A DNA stretch of 18,482 bases from Akkermansiaceae bacterium (GTDB lineage Bacteria; Verrucomicrobiota; Verrucomicrobiia; Verrucomicrobiales; Akkermansiaceae): positions 1 to 18,482 of the forward strand of contig JALZVA010000002.1 in assembly GCA_023301335.1 (NCBI GenBank), in the 5' to 3' direction. Positions within the stretch are counted from its first letter, which is position 1. Each line of letters opens with the position of its first letter. A program made the translations under genes and the position numbers. Shown here piece after piece: positions 7,729-15,890 of this stretch. The notes beneath the pieces are model-generated. The model saw nothing but the letters and a program-made list of their open reading frames with translations, ran no database searches and had not been told where the DNA came from.

Positions 7729-8646
7729 TCACTCTTCAATTTGTAAGAACGTTTTGAAATGCGTTTTTACAAGTTTTGGTAAAATTTCCTTGCCATGTAA
7801 TTCCACGGATCCATTGGCAGCCTCAATCACATGCGGTCCTGCTCCTAGCGGAAGCTTCACCCCCCCTTTTGCTGAAGCCCTCTCAAGCCAATCCACAAAG
7901 CTAAAGCGAGCTAGGATAGAGGCTGCGGCAACTGCTAGATCACGCTCCCCTTTTGTTTCTTGCTGCATGACAAACGATGAGAGATTAATCCCCTGTTGCT
8001 CCACCGCTTTTTCTAACAACTCAGCTCGTGCAAATTGATCACTAAACGCGCGTGGACACTCTGGAAATTTTTTCTTCAAATCAGAAATCACTTTCGCATG
8101 ACACCACGCTAGCATTCGATTAAGGTTCTTAAACTTTGCGTAAAGTTCATTGTATTTTTCTGGTCGAAGAGACATGACCTCAAACCCGATACCTTTTATT
8201 CCGATGATTTCCTCACGCAGTTTTTTAATTTTTGCGTCAGTGATTTTTTTCGAGTCAGCCACACCTAGTTTCAAGAGTTCTCTGGCGATCTCTTTATCGA
8301 CATAGACTGCAGCCACTACTAGGGGGCCAAAGAAATCTCCTTTCCCGCTTTCATCCACTCCTATATGCGGCTCAAACATATCGGGCGAGTGAATCTCTTC
8401 ATTTCCTAGTCTTGCCTCACCTAGTATTTCCGGCTCCAGTATGAATTTTACAAAATCCTCAGTTTCCTTTCCTTGGACAAATACCTTTGGACCTTTTTCG
8501 TAGACAGTGACATTAAGATTCTGTTTTTTTGCGAAAAAATAAGCGTATTTTTTACTCCCAAATTCAAACCCTCTCTCTTCCAAAAGTGCTTTTAGAAGAG
8601 GAATTTTGAGCGCATCAATCGGAGATGTGTATGAGTTAAGCGGCAT
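7729..8646 (-). CDS. rnhC: Ribonuclease HIII
   Basis: This enzyme cleaves the RNA strand of RNA-DNA hybrids, clearing R-loops and primers. The 305 residues contain HIGVDESGKGDFFGPLVVAA (94-113), the RNase HIII version of the type-2 RNase H active site with D98 and E99, and a distal KGERDLAVAAASILAR helix. The first 90 residues form the basic N-terminal substrate-binding extension that separates HIII from HII (here with KKYAYFFAKKQNLNVTVYEKG). Length is typical of the family. The ATG follows the stop of the upstream PLP-enzyme gene by one base (TGA-T-ATG), so translation is probably coupled. No classic hairpin terminator is seen downstream, only a T9 run near 7698-7706. Confidence 0.95.
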   Translation of the reverse strand: MPLNSYTSPIDALKIPLLKALLEERGFEFGSKKYAYFFAKKQNLNVTVYEKGPKVFVQGKETEDFVKFILEPEILGEARLGNEEIHSPDMFEPHIGVDESGKGDFFGPLVVAAVYVDKEIARELLKLGVADSKKITDAKIKKLREEIIGIKGIGFEVMSLRPEKYNELYAKFKNLNRMLAWCHAKVISDLKKKFPECPRAFSDQFARAELLEKAVEQQGINLSSFVMQQETKGERDLAVAAASILARFSFVDWLERASAKGGVKLPLGAGPHVIEAANGSVELHGKEILPKLVKTHFKTFLQIEE

Positions 8647-8647
8647 A

Positions 8648-9409
8648 TCAATCTAGTAGCTTAACTAATACTTTTTCATCTACCTTGGCAATACGTGTTT
8701 CATCAATGCAAATGACTTGCTGCACGCGTCTCAGCGAGTTAGTAACCAACACGGCATCAGCTGTCAATATCTCCTCTCTGCTTATATTCTCCTCAGCATA
8801 AACCAGCCCTGCGAGTTTACATCTTTCGATTACTAGTCCACGCATTATGCCAGGAAGGCAGCCACTACTCAGAGGTGGTGTTACCCATATGCCATTTATT
8901 AGAGCAAATAAATTAGACGTCGCTCCCTCACAGACATACCCCTCTGTATTCATCAATAATGCCTCGTCTGCATCTCGGGATAGAGCCTCTTGATACGCCA
9001 GTGCATAATCCCCATAGGAGGTTGATTTATGTCCACTTAGAGGTCGATGGGCAGATGGCTGAAAATTAGAACTTCGCAGAGTTAGACCATCATGTGGGCT
9101 TTCATACTGAGCAATAGAAACAATCACTTGAAGCGACTCCGAGGCATACACTGTCAGGCGAACTCTGCAACGCTGCCCGGTAAATTGACTAACAAGTAGA
9201 GAGCTTAAGCTATCCCCCTTTATATTTTTATACTCTTTATCCGAAAAAAATGTAGCGAGGGAATTTTTTAAACGTTGGAGGTGACGCTCCAAGTCTAAAA
9301 GAGCAAAACCATTCCAGAGGAGTGTCTCAAAAAATCCTAAACCGTTAAATGATAGTTCAGGTATATCTGACTCTCTTAGTTCTCCTCCTGTAAACGTGTA
9401 TTGCTTCAT
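8648..9409 (-). CDS. Class-IV PLP-dependent enzyme (aminodeoxychorismate lyase / branched-chain aminotransferase family)
   Basis: The 253-residue product shows the fold-type IV pattern: FNGLGFFETLLW near the N-terminus, HLQRLKNS, the likely PLP lysine in GHKSTSYGDYALAYQEA, then DEALLMNTEGYVCEGATSNLF with the glutamate that binds the cofactor, and GCLPGIMRGLVIE. The short length and FFETL start favour PabC (4-amino-4-deoxychorismate to 4-aminobenzoate plus pyruvate, folate synthesis), but an IlvE- or D-amino-acid transaminase-type role cannot be excluded. The start at 9409 is chosen because AGGAGG lies 7 nt upstream; an ATG at 9451 would add 14 residues without such a site. It is translationally coupled to the RNase HIII gene. 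Confidence 0.85.
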   Translation of the reverse strand: MKQYTFTGGELRESDIPELSFNGLGFFETLLWNGFALLDLERHLQRLKNSLATFFSDKEYKNIKGDSLSSLLVSQFTGQRCRVRLTVYASESLQVIVSIAQYESPHDGLTLRSSNFQPSAHRPLSGHKSTSYGDYALAYQEALSRDADEALLMNTEGYVCEGATSNLFALINGIWVTPPLSSGCLPGIMRGLVIERCKLAGLVYAEENISREEILTADAVLVTNSLRRVQQVICIDETRIAKVDEKVLVKLLD

Positions 9410-9416
9410 TAATGAT

Positions 9417-9422
9417 CCTCCT
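9417..9422 (-). promoter_or_regulatory. Strong Shine-Dalgarno deciding the start of the class-IV PLP enzyme
   Basis: A perfect AGGAGG on the minus strand, 7 nt before the ATG at 9409. It is the best ribosome binding site in a window where most genes have weak sites, and it rules against the upstream in-frame ATG at 9451. Confidence 0.85.
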
Positions 9423-9447
9423 GAATCTATATTCAAGCATCCCGGAT

Positions 9448-9564
9448 TCAATTCAATGGAATAATGATCTTTCTTGTGGTGACTTTATCCCTCTCCAAAT
9501 TTTCTGTTTTTACAGACGCTACAATTTTGATTTCAACTCCATTTAAGGAAGGCAAAAAAGCCAT
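9448..9564 (-). pseudogene. 38-codon ORF inside a degenerate copy of the SLBB-gene signal-peptide region
   Basis: On the minus strand 9576-9532 aligns without gaps to 10325-10281, the signal-peptide coding region of the neighbouring SLBB gene, at 35 of 45 bases and in the same reading frame (ITLFMAFLPSLNG here, ITLFTALLLSLSG there). An ORF opens at an ATG (9564-9562) within this copy and runs 38 codons to TGA (9450-9448). The original start is missing, an in-frame TAA precedes it, and the beginning is buried in the terminator stem. It is most likely a remnant of a duplicated gene or of a second exported protein. A tiny expressed peptide cannot be excluded. Confidence 0.35.
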
Positions 9565-9591
9565 AAATAATGTTATTATTTATGGCTTTTT
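9555..9591 (-). terminator. Strong intrinsic terminator after the SLBB export gene
   Basis: A perfect 17-bp inverted repeat (9555-9571 with 9575-9591) around a 3-nt loop. The arms begin and end in A5/T5, so a U-tract follows the stem in either direction. It lies 47 nt after the SLBB stop codon and ends the BY-kinase/SLBB unit before the PLP-enzyme gene. Confidence 0.88.
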
Positions 9592-9638
9592 ATTCATCTG
9601 CGACGACAAATCAAACAGATCAAATCTGTAAAAAACTA

Positions 9639-10334
9639 TTAGTTTTTACCAAAAATTCCAGTCCCCTCAGGAATTTCAATTAAATCCCCAGGTCTTAAAC
9701 TAATTTGTAAATGCTTAAGTTCTTTAGAAAAATTATATTCCTGACTTTTTCCGTCACGCTTAAGAATGAAACGTTTTTTAGATCCAAATTGACTGTCTCC
9801 GCCACATTCTGCTAATAAGGTTTGAACTGTCATTCCGTAAGTCAGTTTGTATTTTCCTTTTTTCTCCGCATGCCCAGTGACAAGAACTACCTTCGTATCA
9901 CTTTCTTTCTCTTCTCTATCTCTCACCCGTTTTTCAAAATCATAAGTGATCTGTCTTCTGATTGACTCTTCTTTTAAGGCAGCCTCCATCGCGAACCGCC
10001 TTCTTATAGCATCCTCAGATTCACTTTCGACAACTGAATTCACATCAAAAATAGGTGATCCGTAAATACCAGCCTCTTTGTAAACTTTGATTAGCTTTGC
10101 TGCTGCCTTTGTCCCAGTCAGGCCTGACACCTTCACGGGAGACTCAAGTAAAGGCAAGGTAAGGCTGCCTGAGTCGTCAACTGTGTATGAGGAGGTTCCA
10201 AACCTCGTCACTTCAGAAGCAGGGACCCCAGCAATCGTAACACTCACTCGCATCTTTGGTTTCAATGAGTTTTGTGCTGATACAATTCCACTCAAGGAAA
10301 GTAATAAAGCGGTAAATAATGTAATGGTTTTCAT
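9639..10334 (-). CDS. SLBB/polysaccharide-export-type periplasmic protein
   Basis: The 231 residues start with a signal peptide (hydrophobic core 4-17, SAQ boundary near 19-21). Residues about 27-100 resemble the polysaccharide export N-domain, with DDSGSLTLPLLESPVKVSGLT. Residues about 147-223 form one SLBB-like domain, VVLVTGHAEKKGKYKLTYG to LRPGDLIEIPE. Between them is a charged, probably helical insert (103-146, rich in E, R and K). There is no lipobox cysteine, unlike Wza-type outer-membrane lipoproteins. The known family forms or assists the outer-membrane exit channel for capsule or exopolysaccharide. It is 33 nt downstream of the Wzc-like gene and almost certainly works with it. Given its small size and lack of lipid anchor it may be an accessory rather than the channel itself. 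Confidence 0.8.
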   Translation of the reverse strand: MKTITLFTALLLSLSGIVSAQNSLKPKMRVSVTIAGVPASEVTRFGTSSYTVDDSGSLTLPLLESPVKVSGLTGTKAAAKLIKVYKEAGIYGSPIFDVNSVVESESEDAIRRRFAMEAALKEESIRRQITYDFEKRVRDREEKESDTKVVLVTGHAEKKGKYKLTYGMTVQTLLAECGGDSQFGSKKRFILKRDGKSQEYNFSKELKHLQISLRPGDLIEIPEGTGIFGKN

Positions 10335-10367
10335 ACTTTTGTTTTATTGTTAAGATCACTCTGACTT

Positions 10368-12530
10368 TTAGTAAGCGTCGTCAGGTTGATCAGGTTCTGC
10401 CACTGTTTTTTTTGCATTTGCTGCTTCAGCTTCTTTCACGGCCTCTGGAGAATAGTAGGTATAGTAACTTGTGTAGTATTGGTATTCCGTATCACTTCTT
10501 ACATCTACATTGTTAAGAACGACTCCGATGATGTTTCCTCCTACGTTCTCGACTGACTGTTTTACTCTTTGTAGAAGTTTTCGTGGAAGTTTTCTATGCT
10601 GAACGACAATCATGGTGTGATCGACTTCACTTGATATTACAGAAGCATCACTCACACCAAGAATAGGGGGCGAATCTATCAGTACTAAGTCAAAGCGTTG
10701 CTTAACCTCTGAGATCATATCTGTCATTCGGCGTGAGTTCAAAATACTTGCCGCATCAGTTGGAAGTTGTCCTGAAGACATAAAAAAGAGATTTTCAGTA
10801 GAGGTTTTGGAGACGACATTTTCGAGCTTAGCATCAGTTGTCAGGTAATGGGAAAGTCCGACTTCATTACTTAGTCCGAAATATGTGTGTAATCTAGGTC
10901 TTCTCAAATCAGCATCGACAATTAATGTTGTGTAGCCCCCCTGAGCAGACACATACGCTAAGTTCATTAGCGTTGTTGATTTTCCTTCTCCAGCACCACC
11001 AGACACGACATTGATGGCGTTATCTTCCGTGCTCTTTCGTTTAAATTCTATATTTGTTCGTAAGATACGATACGCTTCCGCATCTGGGGTATTCCCTCCT
11101 AACTCATGCAGTAGGCCAACATCTTGTGGCACTACGGCCAGCACTGGAAGACCTAGATATCTCTCTACATCTTCCATCGTCTTCACCGACGTGTCCATTA
11201 ATTCTAGCAGAAAAGCTATCGACAAGCCAAAGACTAAACCGGCAGCAGTTCCTACCCCCATAATAAGAATCACGTTAGGGCTATATGGCTTTTCAGGTAA
11301 CGTCGCTGAGCTTACTAATTTAATCGGATTATTTAAATAAATTTGCTGCCTGTTTGTGTTATCTCCAGCAAATTTTAACGCTCCAGCTTCTGCCTTTGCT
11401 AGATTATACTCCTCGATCAATCGTTCATGTTCTGTGTATCTCTTGGTGTAATCGGTAAATTCTTCTGCAAGTTTGCTAATCGTTTCTTCAATACCTTCTT
11501 TTTTTGATTTTTCCAATTCTAGTCGCTGAGTGATAGATTCACGTACATCCGCTAAACTTATTTTTAGATCTTCTTCTTTTTCAGCTACGATCTTATCTTT
11601 TAATTTAATGGCTGGGTGACTCTCTCCTAATCCACCAAGAATATCAGCTGAGCGACCCGTCTTCAGCTCTCCTATTTCTCTATTTAGCTCACTAACTCCA
11701 GACTTATTAATGATTGCATTACTAGTTTCCAAATAAGCTAATAATTCCCTATCATTTTTCTTCAGCACGTCAGCAGCTTCAATCTCATATTGACGGATAG
11801 ATTCAGTAAGATTAATTTGCTGAACTCTCTTCAGTTCAAACGTCTCCTTCGCTTCATTTTTGAGGTCACTTAGGTTATCCGCAGTGTAAGGAAGGTTAGA
11901 ACGTCTAGAGCTCTCTTTAAGCTCTTCGAATAGATCTTCTTTTCGCTGTTCCGCCTGTTTATAATCAGTAATCTGATTATCGTAGGTTTCCCCTCTTTCA
12001 GCTTCACGCGAGCGCCTACGATACAGCTCATAACTATCTCTTAGCGTATTGGCTAAATCCTTTGCCTTCACCTTGTCCGAATGGTACGTCCTTACTTCAT
12101 AAACCGTTGATTGAGCAATCCCCTCAGAAACCATTTCTACCTGGACACTTAACTTCAAACGTTCCAAAGCTTTCTGAGTATCCTGCCCGAGACCAGATGA
12201 GAACTTTCGGAGTGACGCCCCTGTCTTGGGATCGATTCCATCAGCAATTTTCAGCACCTCTTCTGACCTCATCACGATGATTTGGTTTCCATGAAACGCA
12301 ATATCACGTTGCTCAGCTAAACCTCCTTGGGCACGAAATGAAGCAGTAGTGAGCCGATCCTCATTCACCACAAATCTCGTACTGGCTTCATAGGTAGGAG
12401 TAATTAGAGTCGTTATTACAAACGCTGTTACTACTGATAAAATGAGAGTGATTAGAATAATTCCCCAGTGGTTTCTGATCACCTGCCAATAGTCAATTGA
12501 CTGTGTATTTTCTTCGTCGAAAGAGCTCAT
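10368..12530 (-). CDS. Wzc/GumC-type polysaccharide co-polymerase with BY-kinase domain
   Basis: The 720-residue inner-membrane protein controls polymer length and export in Wzx/Wzy-type exopolysaccharide systems through tyrosine autophosphorylation. It has a Wzz domain with TM1 (about 22-44), a long coiled-coil periplasmic region (about 165-390), a PxxPxxPN-type segment LPEKPYSPN before TM2 (about 417-443), then a cytoplasmic kinase. The kinase shows Walker A GGAGEGKSTT (about 510-518), Walker A' LIVDADLRRP (about 535) and Walker B LVLIDSPP (about 613). The C-terminal tail carries a tyrosine cluster, EYQYYTSYYTYY (seven Tyr), and ends in a further Tyr, the usual autophosphorylation sites. 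It precedes the SLBB gene. No glycosyltransferases, flippase or phosphatase are in the window. No clear Shine-Dalgarno precedes the ATG. Confidence 0.95.
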   Translation of the reverse strand: MSSFDEENTQSIDYWQVIRNHWGIILITLILSVVTAFVITTLITPTYEASTRFVVNEDRLTTASFRAQGGLAEQRDIAFHGNQIIVMRSEEVLKIADGIDPKTGASLRKFSSGLGQDTQKALERLKLSVQVEMVSEGIAQSTVYEVRTYHSDKVKAKDLANTLRDSYELYRRRSREAERGETYDNQITDYKQAEQRKEDLFEELKESSRRSNLPYTADNLSDLKNEAKETFELKRVQQINLTESIRQYEIEAADVLKKNDRELLAYLETSNAIINKSGVSELNREIGELKTGRSADILGGLGESHPAIKLKDKIVAEKEEDLKISLADVRESITQRLELEKSKKEGIEETISKLAEEFTDYTKRYTEHERLIEEYNLAKAEAGALKFAGDNTNRQQIYLNNPIKLVSSATLPEKPYSPNVILIMGVGTAAGLVFGLSIAFLLELMDTSVKTMEDVERYLGLPVLAVVPQDVGLLHELGGNTPDAEAYRILRTNIEFKRKSTEDNAINVVSGGAGEGKSTTLMNLAYVSAQGGYTTLIVDADLRRPRLHTYFGLSNEVGLSHYLTTDAKLENVVSKTSTENLFFMSSGQLPTDAASILNSRRMTDMISEVKQRFDLVLIDSPPILGVSDASVISSEVDHTMIVVQHRKLPRKLLQRVKQSVENVGGNIIGVVLNNVDVRSDTEYQYYTSYYTYYSPEAVKEAEAANAKKTVAEPDQPDDAY

Positions 12531-12653
12531 GTGTAATTAATTTCGGGTGCTACCCCAATAGGTAGACAGCTGATTTCCAATTTTGTTCACATAAATACTT
12601 GATAATGCCAGTATTTAAAAAAAATCATTCAAATACCTATGCTTAGAAGCCGT

Positions 12654-13415
12654 TTACAAGCCTGTTGGATGGTCAATAAAATGAGGGGTATCGAGTGCAA
12701 ATTTTTCACACAAAACGGAACTAACCTTTTGAACACCAAATACTTCTGTCGCATAATGCCCTGCATAAATAACATTTAGCCCAAGTTCCTCAGCAAGTGG
12801 GAAGCTCCAATGCGGTCCCTCTCCCGTGATAAACGTTTTAATTCCTGCGTCCACCATCGCTTCGATTTCAGACCCAGCCCCTCCTGTAATAATGCCCACC
12901 ATGCCTACATTTTCTCTATTTCCTCCTGGGCAATGGTGCACTGGGCTGCCTACGGCTGTGGCCACCTTCTCTAGCAAACTATCTAAGGGCATATCGAGTT
13001 TTTGCCTTACTCCGATACAAGCCCCTTTATAGTCTCCGAAAGCTTCTGTGGAGTTCATTCCTAGGGCTTTAGCCAAAAGAATATTATTCCCCCATTCTGG
13101 GTGAATATCCAATGGGATGTGAGAGCTGTAGAGGGCTAGTCCATTATCCATGGCTAGCTTTACCTTTCGGTAGAAGGCTCCCGTGAGTTTCTGAACGCCG
13201 TGCCAGAACATTCCATGATGGACGATCAGTAGGTCAGCATTCAGGCTCACCGCCTTAGTGATCACCGCTTCAGATGCATCCACTGCCGAAACGACGCGCT
13301 TGATACCTTTTTGGTTCTCTAGTTGTAATCCATTATGAGCACCAGAATAGTCAGCAAGTTCTTGGGTTTTTAACTCTGTATCTAAAAAATCAACAATTTC
13401 ACTTAACTCGGCCAT
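12654..13415 (-). CDS. Nif3-like dinuclear metal-centre protein (DUF34)
   Basis: The 253-residue product has the family's N-terminal GLQLEN (29-34), the metal motif LIVHHGMFW (63-71, ligands H66 and H67), SSHIPLDIHPEWGNN (97-111, H99 and D103) and the C-terminal GHYATEVFGV (219-228, H220 and E224). These are the expected ligands of the two-metal site. The protein is the short form, without the PII/CutA-like insertion of some homologues. Members have been labelled GTP cyclohydrolase I type 2 or YbgI/YqfO, but their function is not settled; a soluble cytoplasmic hydrolase is the safest reading. It is the last gene of the tight cluster, 20 nt after the pseudouridine synthase gene. Confidence 0.93.
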   Translation of the reverse strand: MAELSEIVDFLDTELKTQELADYSGAHNGLQLENQKGIKRVVSAVDASEAVITKAVSLNADLLIVHHGMFWHGVQKLTGAFYRKVKLAMDNGLALYSSHIPLDIHPEWGNNILLAKALGMNSTEAFGDYKGACIGVRQKLDMPLDSLLEKVATAVGSPVHHCPGGNRENVGMVGIITGGAGSEIEAMVDAGIKTFITGEGPHWSFPLAEELGLNVIYAGHYATEVFGVQKVSSVLCEKFALDTPHFIDHPTGL

Positions 13416-13435
13416 GCTTATAATCTATCAAAAAA

Positions 13436-14188
13436 TTAAGAATTTTCATCCAAAAAATCCTTCATGTCTCCTGAAATTTCATCTGACAGTTGGAGAGTGA
13501 ATGTGTCAAAGGAGCATTCTAGTTTTGTGGCATGTAAGGCTTGGCGAGGAAGTTTTAGCGCACTCTCCATTTCTTTAGTCCATCCATGCTCTATGAAATC
13601 GAGATAATGCGACTCTGAAGGTCCGTAGATCTTATCTCCGACTAAGGGGAACCCTAGAAAGGCAGCATGCACGCGGATCTGGTGCATCCGTCCCGTGCTG
13701 GGGCGCACTCTTAGTAAGGCATAGCTCCCGTAGCGCTTCACACACATAAAGTGCGTCACCGCTGCTTTCCCACTTTCATGCACGCCTTGCTTCAACCAAA
13801 TTCGGCTCTCCTGGTATTCCCTCACATTGGTAAGAGGCTCATCTACAGATACCACCTCCCACTCAGGGCAGCCATAGACAATCGCATGGTATTCTTTTTT
13901 AAACGACCTCCTTTCCATTCCCCTAGAGAATGCTCTAGCGGTCGTTTTATTTTTAGCAACTAGCACGATCCCACTCGTCTCTCTATCTAGTCGCGTGATG
14001 ATTGAAAGCTGGCAGCCATTGGCTATCTCGAATGCCAGCAAGGCTTCCAACCCTCCTAATAAAGTCGATTGACCCTTTTTATCGGTTGGATGAACAATCA
14101 ACGGGGCCGGTTTTGACACAGCGATCCAATCTTCACATTCTTGAATCACCTCAAAACCTTCGACAGAAGCTAAGCGTTCTCCCTTCAT
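13436..14188 (-). CDS. RluA-family RNA pseudouridine synthase
   Basis: The enzyme converts uridine to pseudouridine in rRNA or tRNA. The 250 residues contain the catalytic block ITRLDRETSG (64-73) with nucleophile D68, an N-terminal WIAVSKPAPLIVHP motif typical of the RluA family, and GRMHQIRVHAAFLGFPLVGDKIYG near the C-terminus. There is no clear S4 RNA-binding domain; the first 15 residues lead directly into the catalytic fold, as in RluA and the TruC-like subgroup. The exact target cannot be read from the sequence. It starts 10 nt after the stop of the helical-repeat protein gene, with only a weak ribosome site, so it probably depends on transcription and translation of the upstream genes. 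Confidence 0.93.
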   Translation of the reverse strand: MKGERLASVEGFEVIQECEDWIAVSKPAPLIVHPTDKKGQSTLLGGLEALLAFEIANGCQLSIITRLDRETSGIVLVAKNKTTARAFSRGMERRSFKKEYHAIVYGCPEWEVVSVDEPLTNVREYQESRIWLKQGVHESGKAAVTHFMCVKRYGSYALLRVRPSTGRMHQIRVHAAFLGFPLVGDKIYGPSESHYLDFIEHGWTKEMESALKLPRQALHATKLECSFDTFTLQLSDEISGDMKDFLDENS

Positions 14189-14198
14189 GTTCTTGGGT

Positions 14199-15890
14199 TT
14201 ATTCAGGATTTTGCCGTTCCTTTAACGTTTCCAACCATTGTCTGTCCTCCGACTGCTGCGCCGTTTTCTCAGCTAGCTCCCATAGAGCAGGAAGACTTGG
14301 TCTTCTCTGGATCGCACGAGCTATTAGTTCCTTAGCTCGATCATATCGTTTCTGTTGGAGTAAGACAGAGACGAGAGGTTCTTCAAAGGCAAAGAAAGAA
14401 AATGGAGGGAGCATTCCTACAGGGAGAGACTCTTCTGAGACGGCGTCTCCTAGCTCGAGAACTTTCATCGCCACGGAGTCTTCCATCTCCCCTCTCAACT
14501 TAGCCGTTTGTTTTCTAAGCCACTTCCCTCCACGGGTATATGCGTGCACCTCACCTGTTTGAGCAGTCGTTGTTTTCAACTTATCAAATTCCACCATTTT
14601 ACGGAAAAATATTTTTTTTAGCCCCTTAACAGCAGGCTTATCTTTTGCCTCATGAGCCTTCTTCAAGGCTAAGTAATAATGAAGCGTATCATGAAAGAAG
14701 ACCGCAGAAGATTTCCCTTTGAATGGTTCCAACATCTCTGCAGAAGCCAGATGTTCCATTGCCTTATTCGTGTTTAAAGCGTTTAACGAGAGATTTACCC
14801 TTGTCGCTAAAGTCCAGCCATCCCACAAAATTAATTGTGAACCCGTTGCCCACAGTCTCTCTTCAGGTATCTTAAGACGAGAGAAAGAGGTGGCGATTTC
14901 TTCCACCTCCTCAAGCTTTCCTTGCTCCATCAAAACGGTTGCCAGAAACAACCTTGTTCTCCATAGCGAGGAGGCGTCGGCATTACTAATTCCATTGCGT
15001 TTTTTCCAAGCGAGCAATGCTCCATCAGCTTTACGAAAAGCTGCCTCAGCCTTCTCAAGATTCCCACAACGATATTCCATCACACCTAGCCAATGGGCAC
15101 AGATTTCAATTTTTTCATTTTTAACCAGTGCACGAGCAACAGGTAAGATCTCTTGTAATTTACTTACAGCCACGGGTGCCTCTTTATACATCGAGAGTAA
15201 GTACTGCGCCGCTAGAGGATGCTCAGGATTTCCCCTGCGTATCTGCTCAATCATCTCTAACGCTTTGCTTTCCCCGCTCTTTGGTTTGTTTAATGCATCA
15301 TATCCATCACGGTGAAAGATCGCATAAAGAAGGGGTATCTGAGGGTCTTCGGGGTATCTTTCTGCGAGTTGTTTAAACGCCCCCAGAGCTGTAGCACGGC
15401 CATCGATAAAAAGGTGGGCAATAGCCACAGCCAAAGCACGTTCCTTCTCTGGAAAAACATAATCCTCATCCACCTTTGCCTCTACTAGTTCAAGCATTCT
15501 TACCACTGCAACTTTTCGCTGAGCTAGCATCTCATGGTAATAAGGTGAGGACAGGGAAAGGGCTATTCCCACGTGTGCCATGAGACAGTTCTCATCCTCT
15601 CGGATAGCCTGACAAAAATGTCTATACGCCTCAAAATCCCAAGCCAGATGGAGGTAGTTAAAGCCTGCTGACGTAAATACTGAAGCCCTTGGGTTAGACG
15701 CTTTCACTCTTAGTTCCAGAGACAAGTCCTGCTTCACTACATCTTCGAGTGATGCTTCTGGGATTCCTGAGAAAATCAATTTCTCTGCTGGAGGGATTTT
15801 TAACTCTGCCTCTTTCGCCTTCAGCAAGGGTAAGCTCATCATGAAGGCCAGCCCTAGCTGAAATATCCAGCCCATTTTACGTTGCCTCAT
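14199..15890 (-). CDS. Exported helical-repeat (TPR-like) protein of unknown function
   Basis: I do not recognise a named family. The 563 residues open with a signal peptide or N-terminal anchor (positively charged MRQRK, then a hydrophobic core to about residue 24). The rest is helical, with TPR-like units such as YRHFCQAIREDENCLMAHVGIALSL, WLGVMEYRCGNLEKAEAAFRKADGAL and LLQQKRYDRAKELIARAIQRRPSLPALWEL. Such proteins are usually scaffolds in the periplasm or at the membrane. The ATG at 15890 lies inside the previous gene (14-nt overlap). A second ATG at 15875, directly after that gene's stop with GAGG 9 nt upstream, is a good alternative but removes the charged n-region. The overlap suggests it acts with the membrane protein upstream. 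Confidence 0.7.
   Translation of the reverse strand: MRQRKMGWIFQLGLAFMMSLPLLKAKEAELKIPPAEKLIFSGIPEASLEDVVKQDLSLELRVKASNPRASVFTSAGFNYLHLAWDFEAYRHFCQAIREDENCLMAHVGIALSLSSPYYHEMLAQRKVAVVRMLELVEAKVDEDYVFPEKERALAVAIAHLFIDGRATALGAFKQLAERYPEDPQIPLLYAIFHRDGYDALNKPKSGESKALEMIEQIRRGNPEHPLAAQYLLSMYKEAPVAVSKLQEILPVARALVKNEKIEICAHWLGVMEYRCGNLEKAEAAFRKADGALLAWKKRNGISNADASSLWRTRLFLATVLMEQGKLEEVEEIATSFSRLKIPEERLWATGSQLILWDGWTLATRVNLSLNALNTNKAMEHLASAEMLEPFKGKSSAVFFHDTLHYYLALKKAHEAKDKPAVKGLKKIFFRKMVEFDKLKTTTAQTGEVHAYTRGGKWLRKQTAKLRGEMEDSVAMKVLELGDAVSEESLPVGMLPPFSFFAFEEPLVSVLLQQKRYDRAKELIARAIQRRPSLPALWELAEKTAQQSEDRQWLETLKERQNPE

Noticed and set aside
12611..12636. Short inverted repeat GTATTT/AAATAC and a T8 run after the Nif3-like gene as a terminator
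   Set aside because: The stem is 6 bp and A/T-rich, and the U-run lies within the loop, not after the stem.
14002..15315. Several plus-strand open frames (up to about 198 codons) opposite the RluA-family and TPR-like genes
   Set aside because: They are antisense to coding regions with domain support or operon overlap, and their translations look like non-coding shadow protein (many Ser, Ala, Arg and Cys).
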